Part shown: one piece after another, positions 1 through 9,289 of the stretch
Position numbering within the stretch: position 1 is the stretch's first letter
How the letters are laid out: each line of letters starts with the position of its first letter
DNA from: Aliirhizobium smilacinae
GTDB lineage: Bacteria; Pseudomonadota; Alphaproteobacteria; Rhizobiales; Rhizobiaceae
Assembly: GCF_006335145.1 (NCBI RefSeq)
Contig: NZ_VDMN01000002.1
Coordinates: forward strand, 496,001-560,000
Direction: 5' to 3'
Length of the DNA: 64,000 nucleotides
Made by a program: the position numbers and the translations under genes
The notes under the pieces: generated by a model
Told to the model about the DNA's origin: nothing
Database searches by the model: none
What the model saw: only the letters and a program-made list of their open reading frames with translations

Positions 1-13
1 TGACGTTGGGACT

Positions 14-2806
14 GTGATGAACCTGTATTCCGATTACCTGGCTGAAATTAAAAGCAGAGAAACCCAAGGGCTTGCCCCCAAGCCGATCGATGATGGCGCG
101 CTCGTCGCAGAAATCATCACCCTGATCAGGGATACCGGAAACGAACACCGGAAAGACGCCCTGAAGTTCTTCATTTACAACACCCTGCCCGGCACCACGA
201 GCGCCGCGGGTATCAAGGCAGCTTTCCTCAAGCAGATCATCCTGGGCGAAACACTCGTCCCCGAGATCACACCGACCTTTGCCCTCGAATTGCTGTCGCA
301 TATGAAAGGCGGCCCTTCGATCGGAGTGCTGCTCGACATCACGCTCGGCAATGACGCGGAGATCGCCAAACAGGCGGGCGAAGTTCTGAAGACGCAGGTC
401 TTCCTTTATGACGCCGACATGTTCCGGCTGCGCGATGCCTACAAGGCGGGCAATCTTATCGCCAAGGATGTTCTCGAAAGCTACGCCAAGGCCGAGTTCT
501 TCACCAAGCTTCCGGATGTCGAGGACGAGATCAAGGTCGTGACCTTCATCGCTGCCGAAGGCGATATCTCGACCGACCTTCTGTCGCCGGGCAACCAGGC
601 GCATTCGCGCTCCGACCGCGAACTGCATGGTCAGTGTATGATCACGCCGGAAGCGCAGGCGGAAATCGTCGCGCTTCAGAAGCAGCATCCGGACAAGCGG
701 GTGATGATGATTGCCGAAAAGGGCACGATGGGCGTTGGCTCGTCGCGTATGTCCGGCGTCAACAACGTTGCGCTGTGGACCGGCAAGCAGTCCAGCCCCT
801 ATGTGCCCTTCGTCAACTTCGCGCCGGTCGTTGCCGGCACGAACGGTATTTCGCCGATCTTCGCGACCACCGTCGACGTGACGGGCGGCATCGGCGTCAA
901 CCTGAAGAACTGGGTCAAGAAGCTCGACGAGAACGGCAAGCCGATCCTCAATAATGAAGGCAACCCGATCCTCGAGCAGAAATATTCGGTCGCGACCGGT
1001 ACGGTTCTGAAGATCGACGCCAAGAACAAGAAGCTCCGCGACGAGAACGGCGAAGAGCTGGTCGATGTCGCCTCCGCCTTCACGCCGCAGAAGATGGAGT
1101 TCATGAAGGCGGGCTCGTCCTACGCCATCGTCTTCGGCAAGAAGCTCCAGACATTTGCCGCCCAGACGCTGGGCGTAGAAGCCACCCCGGTCTTTGCTCC
1201 GAACAAGGAACTCTCGGTCGAAGGCCAGGGCCTGACTGCGGTCGAAAAGATCTTCAACCGCAATGCCGTCGGCTTGACGCCGGGCAAGGTTCTGCATGCC
1301 GGTTCCGACGTTCGCGTCACCGTCAACATCGTCGGTTCGCAGGACACGACCGGCCTGATGACGGCACAGGAACTGGAAGCGATGGCGGCAACCGTCATTT
1401 CGCCGCTGGTCGATGGCGCCTATCAGTCGGGCTGCCACACAGCATCCGTCTGGGACAAGAAGGCTCAGGTCAATATTCCGAAGCTGATGTCCTTCATGAA
1501 CAATTTCGGCGTCATCACCGCGCGTGACCCGAAGGGCGTCTATCATTCGATGACGGACGTGATCCACAAGGTGCTGAACGACATCACCGTGGACGACTGG
1601 GCGATCATCATCGGCGGCGACAGCCATACGCGCATGTCCAAGGGCGTCGCCTTCGGCGCGGATTCGGGCACCGTGGCGCTGGCGCTTGCCACCGGCGAAG
1701 CGACCATGCCGATCCCGCAGTCGGTCAAGGTCACCTTCAAGGGCACGATGCAGCCCTATATGGACTTCCGCGACGTGGTGCATGCCACCCAGGCGCAGAT
1801 GCTCAAGCAGCATGGCGATAACGTCTTCCAGGGCCGTATCATCGAAGTGCATATCGGCACGCTGCTCGCCGACCAGGCCTTCACGTTTACCGACTGGACG
1901 GCCGAGATGAAGGCCAAGGCGTCGATCTGCATTTCCGAGGACGAGACGCTGATCGAGTCTTTGGAAATCGCCAAGTCGCGTATCCAGATCATGATCAACA
2001 AGGGCATGGACAATGCCGCCCAGACGCTGCAGGGCCTGATCGACAAGGCGGATGCCCGCATTGCCGAGATCCGCTCGGGCGAAAAGCCGGCTCTGAAGCC
2101 GGACGACAACGCGAAATATTTCGCCGAAGTCGTCGTCGATCTCGACATCATCGACGAGCCGATGATCGCCGACCCGGACGTTAACAATGCCGACGTGTCG
2201 CGCCGCTACACCCACGATACGATCCGCCCGGTTTCCTATTACGGCGGCACCAAGAAGGTCGACCTCGGCTTCGTCGGTTCGTGCATGGTTCACAAGGGCG
2301 ACATGAAGATCGTCGCCCAGATGCTGAAGAACATCGAAAAGGTCAACGGCAAGGTCGAGTTCAAGGCGCCGCTCGTCGTCGCTGCACCGACCTACAACAT
2401 CATCGATGAGCTGAAGGCTGAAGGCGACTGGGAAATCCTGCAGAAGTATTCGGGCTTCGAATTCGACGACCTGAAGCCGAAGACGTCCAACCGCACCGAA
2501 TACGAGAACATTCTCTATCTCGAGCGTCCGGGCTGCAACCTGTGCATGGGCAACCAGGAAAAGGCGGAAAAGGGCGACACCGTTCTTGCCACCTCGACCC
2601 GTCTGTTCCAGGGCCGTGTGGTTGAAGACACGGCCGAGAAGAAGGGTGAATCGCTGCTGGCCTCCACGCCGCTGGTGGTGCTGTCGGCGATCCTTGGCCG
2701 CACGCCGAGCATCGAGGAGTATCGCGTCGCGGTCGAAGGCATCAACCTGACCAAGTTCGCGCCGCCGAAGACCACGCCGATCGACAGCCTGTCGGTTCAC
2801 TACTAA
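14..2806 (+). CDS. acnB: Aconitate hydratase B / 2-methylisocitrate dehydratase
   Basis: Interconverts citrate and isocitrate in the TCA cycle through a [4Fe-4S] cluster; AcnB-type enzymes also dehydrate 2-methylisocitrate. The N-terminal HEAT-like AcnB domain is recognisable (MNLYSDYLAEIKSRE, then LAPKPIDDGALVAEI), followed by the swivel domain (GSSRMSGVNNVALW) and the catalytic core (GSQDTTGLMT, GGDSHTRMSKGVAFGADSG). The three cluster cysteines are present: one in VGSCMVHKGD (about residue 757) and two in GCNLCMGNQ (about 841 and 844). At 930 residues it is longer than the roughly 865-residue E. coli enzyme, with insertions in the swivel and core regions. The frame opens with GTG at 14 followed directly by ATG at 17; ATG 17 is the likelier start, but upstream sequence is outside the window. 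It stands alone and is followed by a strong hairpin. Confidence 0.95.
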   Translation: MMNLYSDYLAEIKSRETQGLAPKPIDDGALVAEIITLIRDTGNEHRKDALKFFIYNTLPGTTSAAGIKAAFLKQIILGETLVPEITPTFALELLSHMKGGPSIGVLLDITLGNDAEIAKQAGEVLKTQVFLYDADMFRLRDAYKAGNLIAKDVLESYAKAEFFTKLPDVEDEIKVVTFIAAEGDISTDLLSPGNQAHSRSDRELHGQCMITPEAQAEIVALQKQHPDKRVMMIAEKGTMGVGSSRMSGVNNVALWTGKQSSPYVPFVNFAPVVAGTNGISPIFATTVDVTGGIGVNLKNWVKKLDENGKPILNNEGNPILEQKYSVATGTVLKIDAKNKKLRDENGEELVDVASAFTPQKMEFMKAGSSYAIVFGKKLQTFAAQTLGVEATPVFAPNKELSVEGQGLTAVEKIFNRNAVGLTPGKVLHAGSDVRVTVNIVGSQDTTGLMTAQELEAMAATVISPLVDGAYQSGCHTASVWDKKAQVNIPKLMSFMNNFGVITARDPKGVYHSMTDVIHKVLNDITVDDWAIIIGGDSHTRMSKGVAFGADSGTVALALATGEATMPIPQSVKVTFKGTMQPYMDFRDVVHATQAQMLKQHGDNVFQGRIIEVHIGTLLADQAFTFTDWTAEMKAKASICISEDETLIESLEIAKSRIQIMINKGMDNAAQTLQGLIDKADARIAEIRSGEKPALKPDDNAKYFAEVVVDLDIIDEPMIADPDVNNADVSRRYTHDTIRPVSYYGGTKKVDLGFVGSCMVHKGDMKIVAQMLKNIEKVNGKVEFKAPLVVAAPTYNIIDELKAEGDWEILQKYSGFEFDDLKPKTSNRTEYENILYLERPGCNLCMGNQEKAEKGDTVLATSTRLFQGRVVEDTAEKKGESLLASTPLVVLSAILGRTPSIEEYRVAVEGINLTKFAPPKTTPIDSLSVHY

Positions 2807-2824
2807 GGTTCTGAGCCTGGTATT

Positions 2825-2861
2825 CAGAGACCCGGGAAGGCAATGCCTTCCCGGGTCTCTG
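2825..2861 (+). terminator. Strong hairpin after acnB
   Basis: Perfect inverted repeat with 17-bp arms (starting cagagacccgggaaggc) and a three-base loop, beginning 19 bases after the acnB stop. A run of T is weak (gcacgttt), so it is either an intrinsic terminator of the short-tail type usual in alphaproteobacteria or a 3' stabiliser. Confidence 0.8.
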
Positions 2862-2975
2862 CACGTTTACGGCTGGTGGCATGGGCCGTCTGTTAGGCTA
2901 GCCTGCGATCTTTTGGCCTATTCCTCACACTTTGCATTCGCGGGATAGTTCAGCCGATAGCTGGAAACAGGTTCT

Positions 2976-2993
2976 TCATCTGGTTGCAGATGA
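2976..2993 (+). promoter_or_regulatory. Small hairpin overlapping a ribosome binding site
   Basis: TCATCTG and CAGATGA (7 bp, loop gttg) form a stem whose 3' arm overlaps the first bases of the gagga Shine-Dalgarno (2992-2996) of the gene starting at 3004. It could partly mask the site. This is seen by eye only and no function is shown. Confidence 0.3.
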
Positions 2994-3003
2994 GGAATGC
3001 GCC

Positions 3004-3378
3004 ATGAGATATATTCGCAATCTCTTTTTTATAATTATCTTGCTCTCAATGGGAGTTGGCGGCGAAGTCGCGCTCCCGTCTGCCGGGGCGGAACCGGCGC
3101 ATTCGTCTCATATGACTTCCGACCGGATGCAGGTTTCGATCGTCGAAGATCATGCGAACTGTAATCAGCCTTGCCCCGAAATGCATCAAAGCACCGACAC
3201 CCAGCATCATCACACCTGCCCGTCGGCGCTTTTGTGTGCACCTCCCATCGCTTCGATACCGTCTGCTGCGGCTTCGGAGATGAAATTTGTCTTGCAGCCT
3301 GTCCGGTATGACCTGTCACCTGCGCAACAGATGACATCTGCGACGATCGCCCCTGTCGGACCACCTCCCAAAGCCTGA
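3004..3378 (+). CDS. Small secreted His/Cys/Met-rich protein, first gene of copper operon
   Basis: A 124-residue protein with an N-terminal hydrophobic segment (YIRNLFFIIILLSMGVGGEV) that looks like a signal peptide or anchor. A metal-ligand-rich middle follows (DHANCNQPCPEMHQST, TQHHHTCPSALLC) with four Cys and many His. I do not recognise a named domain; the composition suits a periplasmic copper-binding or copper-sensing peptide of the kind found ahead of cop/cus genes. ATG 3004 is chosen because gagga lies eight bases upstream; a longer reading frame from 2932 has no such site and no signal peptide at its start. About 120 bp separates it from the FixH-like gene, same strand. Confidence 0.65.
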   Translation: MRYIRNLFFIIILLSMGVGGEVALPSAGAEPAHSSHMTSDRMQVSIVEDHANCNQPCPEMHQSTDTQHHHTCPSALLCAPPIASIPSAAASEMKFVLQPVRYDLSPAQQMTSATIAPVGPPPKA

Positions 3379-3500
3379 TCTCTGTCGAAACTGGACCGCC
3401 CTCTGATTGAAGGCCGAACGCACGCGCGTTTGGTCGCGTCGGATGGCCTGCACTTTCACTTCGCGACGCAAGAACATACGTCGCAGCGAGATCCAAAATC

Positions 3501-3902
3501 ATGAACAGAATATTGTTTTCCGGGAGGGCAATGCTCCTCCTCGGCCTCTTGGCCATGAACCCCGTCAGCGCGAGCGCAGCTGCACAGGATTACGAAGCTG
3601 CTCTCCTGAACACAGACATCAAACAAAGCCGGGATGCGATGGTCGAGGTTCGTCTGACGGACCTGCATACGGGTGCCCCCGTCGCGGATGCCATCATCTT
3701 CAGCACAGTTCTGGACATGGCTCCTGATGGGATGCCGGACATGGGCACGGCCATCGAGCCTTTGGGGTCGAGCGAACCGGGTATCTACCACTTCAAGGCG
3801 AACCTTTCGATGGCGGGCGGTTGGCGCTTGCGGATCGGTGTGATGATCCAGGGCGAGCCGGAGCCTGTCGAGCGCGATCTTATCCTCAAGGTGTCGCCAT
3901 GA
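3501..3902 (+). CDS. FixH-like / YtkA-type periplasmic protein
   Basis: A 133-residue protein with a signal peptide (MNRILFSGRAMLLLGLLAM, then VSASAAAQD) followed by a single beta-sandwich domain of the FixH/YtkA type: VEVRLTDLHTGAPVADAIIFSTVLDMAPDGMPDMG, then GIYHFKANLSMAGGWRLRIGV. Proteins of this type are commonly encoded next to heavy-metal RND pumps and are thought to help handle copper in the periplasm. The Met-rich stretch MAPDGMPDMG fits a Cu(I) role (inference). The stop overlaps the cusB start in an ATGA, indicating translational coupling within the copper operon. Confidence 0.75.
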   Translation: MNRILFSGRAMLLLGLLAMNPVSASAAAQDYEAALLNTDIKQSRDAMVEVRLTDLHTGAPVADAIIFSTVLDMAPDGMPDMGTAIEPLGSSEPGIYHFKANLSMAGGWRLRIGVMIQGEPEPVERDLILKVSP

Positions 3903-5308
3903 TCTGGCTACCACATTTCGGAACGGTCCTTGCCGTCGCGGTCGTCGTAAGCTCCGGCGGTTATCCGGCTCTCGCTGAGGAGCTTCATTCGGGAGCGTCG
4001 CATAGCGCCACAACCGGCGCTGCAAATGAACATTCACATCAGGACGGACGTATTCTCTACTATCGGCATCCCGATGGATTGCCGCAATTCTTGGCCCTGC
4101 CGAAATCCACGGATGACGGCAGGGCGTATCTTGCGGTGCGGGAGAAGCCCGCGGAAGCAAGCGCCAATGCTCCGGCCGACAAGCCCGCAACCGACGTTCA
4201 GGCGCTGTCCAATCCCGCCACGCCCCGGCGCATTCTTTATTACCGCAATCCGATGGGCCTCGGCGACACGTCGCCGGTGCCGAAGAAGGATAATATGGGC
4301 ATGCACTACGTGCCCGTTTTCGCCGGCGAGCAGCAGGGTGGCTCGGCGGTAAGGCTATCTCCCGGCAAGCTGCAACGGACGGGAGTGAAAACCTCGATCG
4401 CCGGGGTGGCCCGGATAGGGCGCGCAGTCCGGGTTCCCGCGACGGTGACACTGGACGAAACCCGCGTCAGCGTGATTTCGATGCGCACCGACGCATTTAT
4501 CGACGCGGTGTCGAATGTGACGACGGGGGACCGGATCGAGAAGGGGCAGGTGCTTTTCGGTTTCTATTCCAGGGAGATTGCCACCGCCGGAACGGAATAT
4601 GCCGCGCCGGGAGGCGATCGGGCCGGTTCCGCCCTTCGCCTGAAAAATCTCGGCGTGCCGGACGAAGCGATCAGCACGATCGCCGAAAGGCGGCAGGTGC
4701 CATCGACTATCGACTATGCCTCGCCCCGGGATGGGATAGTCCTCGAACGGCTTGCCATACCCGGCATGATGGCCAAGCCGGGGGACGTGCTGTTTCGCAT
4801 CGCGGATATGTCCCACCTCTGGGTTCTGGCCGATCTTCCGGAATATGACCTGAATTCCGTTCGGGTTGGTGCTGATGTGCGGTTGACCGTCCGCAGCCTG
4901 CCCGGGCGGACATTCCATGGCACAATCGATCTCATCTACCCGCAGGTCGACAGCCAGACGCGGACGACGAAAGTCCGTATCGGACTGCCCAATCCGGATG
5001 GCGTGCTGCTCGTCAACATGTATGCGGAGGCGGAAATCGACGCGCGGTCCGACGACCCCGTGGTCGCGGTTCCGAGCAGCGCGGTGATCGACACGGGGGA
5101 TCGCAAGCTCGTGTTCCTCGACAAGGGAGAAGGCCGTTTCGAACCTCGGGACGTCACGCTTGGTGCTCGCGGCGATACGCAGACCGAAATCACAACCGGC
5201 ATCAAGGCTGGTGACCATGTCGTGGTTGCCGCCAACTTCCTACTCGATGCCGAAAGCAACCTCAATTCGGCGCTCAGCGCGATGACGACGGGGGACGCGA
5301 AACAATGA
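3899..5308 (+). CDS. cusB: CusB-type periplasmic adaptor of a Cu/Ag RND efflux pump
   Basis: The membrane-fusion subunit linking the inner-membrane pump to the outer membrane. ATG 3899 overlaps the previous stop and starts directly into a signal peptide (MIWLPHFGTVLAVAVVVSSGGYPALA); a longer frame from 3821 would run through the FixH gene and is rejected. Two heavy-metal-binding motifs follow: a degenerate one (ILYYRHPDGLPQFLALPKS) and a canonical one (ILYYRNPMGLGDTSPVPKK, DNMGMHYVPVF). Next come the lipoyl/barrel hybrid region (TVTLDETRVSVISMRTDAFI, VTTGDRIEKGQVLFGFYS, YASPRDGIVLERLAIPGM) and the beta-barrel (DVRLTVRSLPGRTFHGTIDLIYP). Length is 469 residues, slightly above the E. coli protein. 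Coupled by ATGA to cusA. Confidence 0.92.
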   Translation: MIWLPHFGTVLAVAVVVSSGGYPALAEELHSGASHSATTGAANEHSHQDGRILYYRHPDGLPQFLALPKSTDDGRAYLAVREKPAEASANAPADKPATDVQALSNPATPRRILYYRNPMGLGDTSPVPKKDNMGMHYVPVFAGEQQGGSAVRLSPGKLQRTGVKTSIAGVARIGRAVRVPATVTLDETRVSVISMRTDAFIDAVSNVTTGDRIEKGQVLFGFYSREIATAGTEYAAPGGDRAGSALRLKNLGVPDEAISTIAERRQVPSTIDYASPRDGIVLERLAIPGMMAKPGDVLFRIADMSHLWVLADLPEYDLNSVRVGADVRLTVRSLPGRTFHGTIDLIYPQVDSQTRTTKVRIGLPNPDGVLLVNMYAEAEIDARSDDPVVAVPSSAVIDTGDRKLVFLDKGEGRFEPRDVTLGARGDTQTEITTGIKAGDHVVVAANFLLDAESNLNSALSAMTTGDAKQ

Positions 5309-8300
5309 TCGCCCGTGTCATATCCTGGTCCGCCCACAATCTCGTTCTCATCTTCGTCGGTGCCGTATTGGCGGTCGCCAGCGGCGTATACGCCTTGAGG
5401 TCGTTGCCGCTCGACGCCATACCCGATCTCTCCGACGTTCAGGTCATCGTCTATACCGATTATCCCGGCCAGGCGCCGCAGGTCGTCGAAGATCAGGTCA
5501 CCTATCCGCTGACGACATCCATGCTGACCGTGCCGAAATCCAAAGTAGTGCGTGGTTTCTCCTTTTTCGGCGCGTCCTTCGTCTACGTGATCTTCGAGGA
5601 TGGCACAGATCCCTATTGGGCGCGCAGCCGTGTGCTCGAATATCTCAATGTCGCACAAAGCCGGCTACCGGACGGCATCACGCCGACGCTCGGTCCCGAT
5701 GCGACGGGTGTCGGCTGGGTCTATCAATATGCAGTAGTGGCGAAAGAGATGTCGCTTGCACAACTGCGGTCTTTGCAGGACTGGGTCGTGCGTTTCGCGG
5801 TGTCGAAATCCGAAGGTGTTGCCGAAGTCGCCAGCGTCGGCGGTTTCGTCAAGCAATATTCCATCGTCGTCGATCCTGCGAGGCTGAAGGCCCAGGATAT
5901 CTCGCTGAACGATATCGCCAATGCCGTGCGCGCCAGCAATACGGATGTCGGTGGGCGTACGGTCGAGCTGTCCGAATTCGAGTTCATGGTCCGCGGACAC
6001 GGTTATCTCAAAGGCATCGGCGATATCGAAAATATCGTTCTCAAAACCATGGGCGGCACGCCGCTGCGGCTTGGCGATATCGCAAGGGTCGAGTTGGTTC
6101 CCGACGAAAGGCGCGGGATCACCGAACTCAACGGCGACGGCGAGGTTGCGAGCGGCATCGTGCTGCAGCGGTTCGGGGCGAATGCCCTGTCGGTCATCGA
6201 CAATGCCAAGGCAAGTCTCGAGGGCGTGAAGGGCAGCCTGCCGGAAGGAACCGAAATCGTCCCGGTCTACGATCGCTCGCAACTGATCGAGGCGGCGATC
6301 GAGACCCTCAGGGGCACGCTTGTGGAAGAGGCGATCGTTGTCGCGCTCGTCACGATCGTCTTTCTCCTGCATGTCCGCAGCGCGCTTGTGGCTATCATCA
6401 TGTTGCCGGTTGGCGTGCTGATGGCCTTCATCGCCATGCATTTTCTCCATATCGGGGCCAATATCATGAGCCTCGGGGGTATCGCGATCGCCATCGGGGC
6501 GATGATCGATGCGGCGATCGTGATGATCGAAAACGCCCACAAACATCTGGAGCGTGCGCCGCCGGACAAGCCGCGCATCGATATTCTGGTCGAGGCGGCA
6601 AGCGAGGTCGGTCCGGCTCTTTTCTTCAGTCTGCTGATCATCACCGTCTCCTTCCTGCCGATCTTCACGCTGGAATCGCAGGAAGGGCGGCTGTTCAGCC
6701 CGCTTGCTTTCACCAAGACATTCTCGATGGCGGCGGCGGCACTTCTGTCGATAACCCTGGTGCCGGCTTTGATGGTTGTCTTCGTCAGGGGGCGGATCGT
6801 GCCGGAGCACAGGAACCCGATCAATCGCTTGCTGATCTGGATCTATCGCCCCGTCATTGCGTGTGTGCTGAAAGCAAAAGTGCTGACGATCATGGCGGCG
6901 CTCGTCGTGCTCGGCGCCACGGTCTGGCCGATCCAGCATATCGGCAGCGAGTTCATGCCGGATCTGGACGAAGGCACGCTGATGTATATGCCGACCACCT
7001 TGCCGGGACTTTCGGTCACCAAGGCGGCGGAACTGCTGCAGAGCCAGGACCGGATCATTAAGTCCTTTCCGGAGGTCGAGAGCGTCTTCGGCAAGGCCGG
7101 GCGGGCGCTGACCGCGACGGATCCGGCGCCGGTCGAGATGTTCGAGACGATCATCACGCTGAAGCCGAAATCCGAATGGCGGCCCGACGTGACGACGGCC
7201 AGCCTGAAACAGGAAATGGATGCAGCGCTGCAGTTTCCGGGCGTGGCCAATGCCTGGACGATGCCGATCCGCGCCCGCATCGACATGCTGTCGACGGGGA
7301 TCCGCACGCCGATCGGGGTGAAGGTCTATGGCACCGATCTGAAGGAGATGGAGACGGTCGCCCGGCAGATCGAGACGGTGCTGAAGACGATACCCGGAAC
7401 GTCGAGCGCTTATGCGGAACGGGTTATCGGCGGTTATTATCTCGATATCGTGCCGGAGCGGACGGCGCTTGGTCGTTACGGCCTTACGATCGGCGATGTC
7501 CAGGACGTGGTTTCGACGGCGCTGGGCTCGGAAGTGGTGACGTCGACGGTGGAAGGCCGGGAGCGATACGGTGTGGCGATCCGTTATCCGCGTGCCTCCC
7601 GCAGCGATCCGCAGTCGATCGCAAGGGACGTGCTCGTCTCGTTGCCCGGCGGGGGAACCGTGCCGCTCGGCGAAGTGGCAGAGGTTAGCCTGACGCGCGG
7701 CGCGACGACGGTGCGCACCGAAAACGGCCAGCTCGCCGTCTATATCTATGTCGACATTACGGGTCGCGATCTCGGGGGTTATGTCGCCGAGGCTCAGCAG
7801 GCGGTAGCGGCACGGGTGTCGCTTCCGACAGGGTATTCCGTGGCCTGGAGCGGCCAGTTCGAATATCTCGAACGGGCTGCGGCGCGGCTGTCCATCGTGG
7901 TTCCGCTGACGCTGGCGCTGATATTCCTGCTACTCTACCTGAACTTCAGGGCACTGACGGAAACCTTGATCGTCATGCTTTCGCTGCCCTTCGCGCTGGT
8001 CGGCGGCATCTGGCTGATGTGGTGGCTGGGGTTTAACGCGTCTGTTGCGGTTGCCGTGGGGTTCATCGCACTTGCGGGCGTCGCCGCGGAGACGGGCGTG
8101 ATCATGCTGATCTATCTCGACCACGCATTGAAGGAGCGGCGTGTCCGGTGCGAAAATGAGAGCCGGCTAATGACCAGAAGCGACCTGCATCACGCCATCA
8201 TGGTCGGTGCTGTCGAGCGTGTGCGTCCGAAGATGATGACCGTGGTCGCCATCATGGCAGGTCTCTTGCCCATTCTGTGGAGTACCGGGGCAGGGGCCGA

Positions 8301-8418
8301 GATCATGCAGCGCATAGCGGTGCCGATGATCGGCGGCATGGTATCCTCGACACTGCTGACCCTGATCGTCATTCCGGCGATCTATGCTTTGATCAAGGGG
8401 AGGGGGCTATCGGGGTAG
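5305..8418 (+). CDS. cusA: CusA-type heavy-metal RND transporter, monovalent Cu/Ag class
   Basis: Inner-membrane proton-driven pump of 1037 residues, the usual length for HME-RND proteins. Visible signatures are the N-terminal helix (MIARVISWSAHNLVLIFVGA), the porter motifs (LPLDAIPDLSDVQVIVYTDY, then PGQAPQVVEDQVTYPLT) and the proton-relay helix with acidic residues near 400 (AIAIGAMIDAAIVMIENAHK). The substrate-defining segment NAWTMPIRARIDMLSTGIRT carries the methionines typical of Cu(I)/Ag(I) pumps rather than Zn/Co pumps. A run of membrane segments closes the protein (LALIFLLLYLNFRALTETLI, IAGVAAETGVIMLIYLDHA-like region). It is the last gene of the operon. No CusC-type outer-membrane channel is encoded nearby, so one must be supplied from elsewhere. 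Confidence 0.95.
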   Translation: MIARVISWSAHNLVLIFVGAVLAVASGVYALRSLPLDAIPDLSDVQVIVYTDYPGQAPQVVEDQVTYPLTTSMLTVPKSKVVRGFSFFGASFVYVIFEDGTDPYWARSRVLEYLNVAQSRLPDGITPTLGPDATGVGWVYQYAVVAKEMSLAQLRSLQDWVVRFAVSKSEGVAEVASVGGFVKQYSIVVDPARLKAQDISLNDIANAVRASNTDVGGRTVELSEFEFMVRGHGYLKGIGDIENIVLKTMGGTPLRLGDIARVELVPDERRGITELNGDGEVASGIVLQRFGANALSVIDNAKASLEGVKGSLPEGTEIVPVYDRSQLIEAAIETLRGTLVEEAIVVALVTIVFLLHVRSALVAIIMLPVGVLMAFIAMHFLHIGANIMSLGGIAIAIGAMIDAAIVMIENAHKHLERAPPDKPRIDILVEAASEVGPALFFSLLIITVSFLPIFTLESQEGRLFSPLAFTKTFSMAAAALLSITLVPALMVVFVRGRIVPEHRNPINRLLIWIYRPVIACVLKAKVLTIMAALVVLGATVWPIQHIGSEFMPDLDEGTLMYMPTTLPGLSVTKAAELLQSQDRIIKSFPEVESVFGKAGRALTATDPAPVEMFETIITLKPKSEWRPDVTTASLKQEMDAALQFPGVANAWTMPIRARIDMLSTGIRTPIGVKVYGTDLKEMETVARQIETVLKTIPGTSSAYAERVIGGYYLDIVPERTALGRYGLTIGDVQDVVSTALGSEVVTSTVEGRERYGVAIRYPRASRSDPQSIARDVLVSLPGGGTVPLGEVAEVSLTRGATTVRTENGQLAVYIYVDITGRDLGGYVAEAQQAVAARVSLPTGYSVAWSGQFEYLERAAARLSIVVPLTLALIFLLLYLNFRALTETLIVMLSLPFALVGGIWLMWWLGFNASVAVAVGFIALAGVAAETGVIMLIYLDHALKERRVRCENESRLMTRSDLHHAIMVGAVERVRPKMMTVVAIMAGLLPILWSTGAGAEIMQRIAVPMIGGMVSSTLLTLIVIPAIYALIKGRGLSG

Positions 8419-8424
8419 CGCCCC
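8402..8424 (+). terminator. Hairpin overlapping the cusA stop codon
   Basis: GGGGGCTA pairs with TAGC-CCCC (one bulged G), loop tcgggg, followed by ttgttc. The cusA TAG stop lies inside the stem. A plausible terminator for the copper operon, facing the convergent IclR gene. Confidence 0.45.
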
Positions 8425-8497
8425 TTGTTCGTTCGGCACCACCAAAGCCGATCCCGAAACGGAGCTGGAAACGAGATGCGCAGCGAGCGCACTCGTT

Positions 8498-9232
8498 TCA
8501 CGTCCGTTTATCTGCCGACGTGCCGGTGGATGTGGTGAAACCCGAGCGTCCGACCTCGGTTTGGGCGATACCGGCAAATCTGAGGAAATCCTCGTCGGAC
8601 ACATCGACGCTGAGAGCGTTGATCGTCACCGTTCCCAGAAAGTTGCCGTCCGCCTCGAACAGAGGGATCGAGATCGACGCATAATGGCGCAGCCGCTCTC
8701 CGCGCGAGATGGCATATCCTTTGTCGCGAACATCCTGATAGAGCGGATTTTCGGGCTCCGAAAAGGCCAGCAGCACGCGTGCTGCCGAACCGCCATGCGA
8801 CAGGGATACCGACGCGCCGACATCGACGAAATAGCTGTGGTTGCGGTTGACGCGGCTGCGCACCAGACACAGACGATTGCCCTCGGTACGAATGTAGAAC
8901 GCCGTCACCTGATGGATCTGATCGCTGGTCCGGTTGAGCGGCTCGGCGATCCGGTTGACCAGATTTGAGGTCGCCTTGAAGATTGCGGCCAGCCGCATGT
9001 TCATTGGCCCTGGCGAATAACTGCCATCCGCATGTCGTTCCAGAAAGCCCCAATTCGATAGCGATTTCAGCGCCCTGAGTGTCGTCGCCTTGTCCAGGCC
9101 CGAGACTTCCGAGATCTCGCGCAGATGCATCTGGCTGCGCTCCATGGTGAACAGGCTGAGGATCAGCAGTCCCCGGTCGAGGACGCCTGCGGGCGGTGCA
9201 TTGTCGGAGTTTTCGGCCGGATCGAGTGTCAT
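8498..9232 (-). CDS. IclR-family transcriptional regulator
   Basis: A 244-residue regulator. The winged helix-turn-helix lies at about residues 17-75 (GVLDRGLLILSLFTMERSQM, LREISEVSGLDKATTLRALK, then GFLERHADGSYSPGP), followed by the IclR effector-binding domain (VTAFYIRTEGNRLCLVRSRV, VGASVSLSHGGSAARVLLAF, RLRHYASISIPLFEADGNFL). It is transcribed divergently from the dehydratase/ABC transporter operon starting at 9426, so by position it is the likely local regulator. Several repeats in the shared 190-bp intergenic region are candidate operators. The ligand is probably the transported sugar acid or a breakdown product (inference). Confidence 0.9.
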   Translation of the reverse strand: MTLDPAENSDNAPPAGVLDRGLLILSLFTMERSQMHLREISEVSGLDKATTLRALKSLSNWGFLERHADGSYSPGPMNMRLAAIFKATSNLVNRIAEPLNRTSDQIHQVTAFYIRTEGNRLCLVRSRVNRNHSYFVDVGASVSLSHGGSAARVLLAFSEPENPLYQDVRDKGYAISRGERLRHYASISIPLFEADGNFLGTVTINALSVDVSDEDFLRFAGIAQTEVGRSGFTTSTGTSADKRT

Positions 9233-9259
9233 CGGAACATCCTAGTCATCGCGCAAATC

Positions 9260-9289
9260 TTGACAAGCAAGCTCTGTGCGTTTTATTAA
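9260..9289 (+). promoter_or_regulatory. Candidate sigma70-type promoter of the dehydratase operon
   Basis: TTGACA (9260-9265) and TATTAA (9284-9289) separated by 18 bases on the plus strand, in the divergent IclR/dehydratase intergenic region. Strong -35, acceptable -10. Confidence 0.5.
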
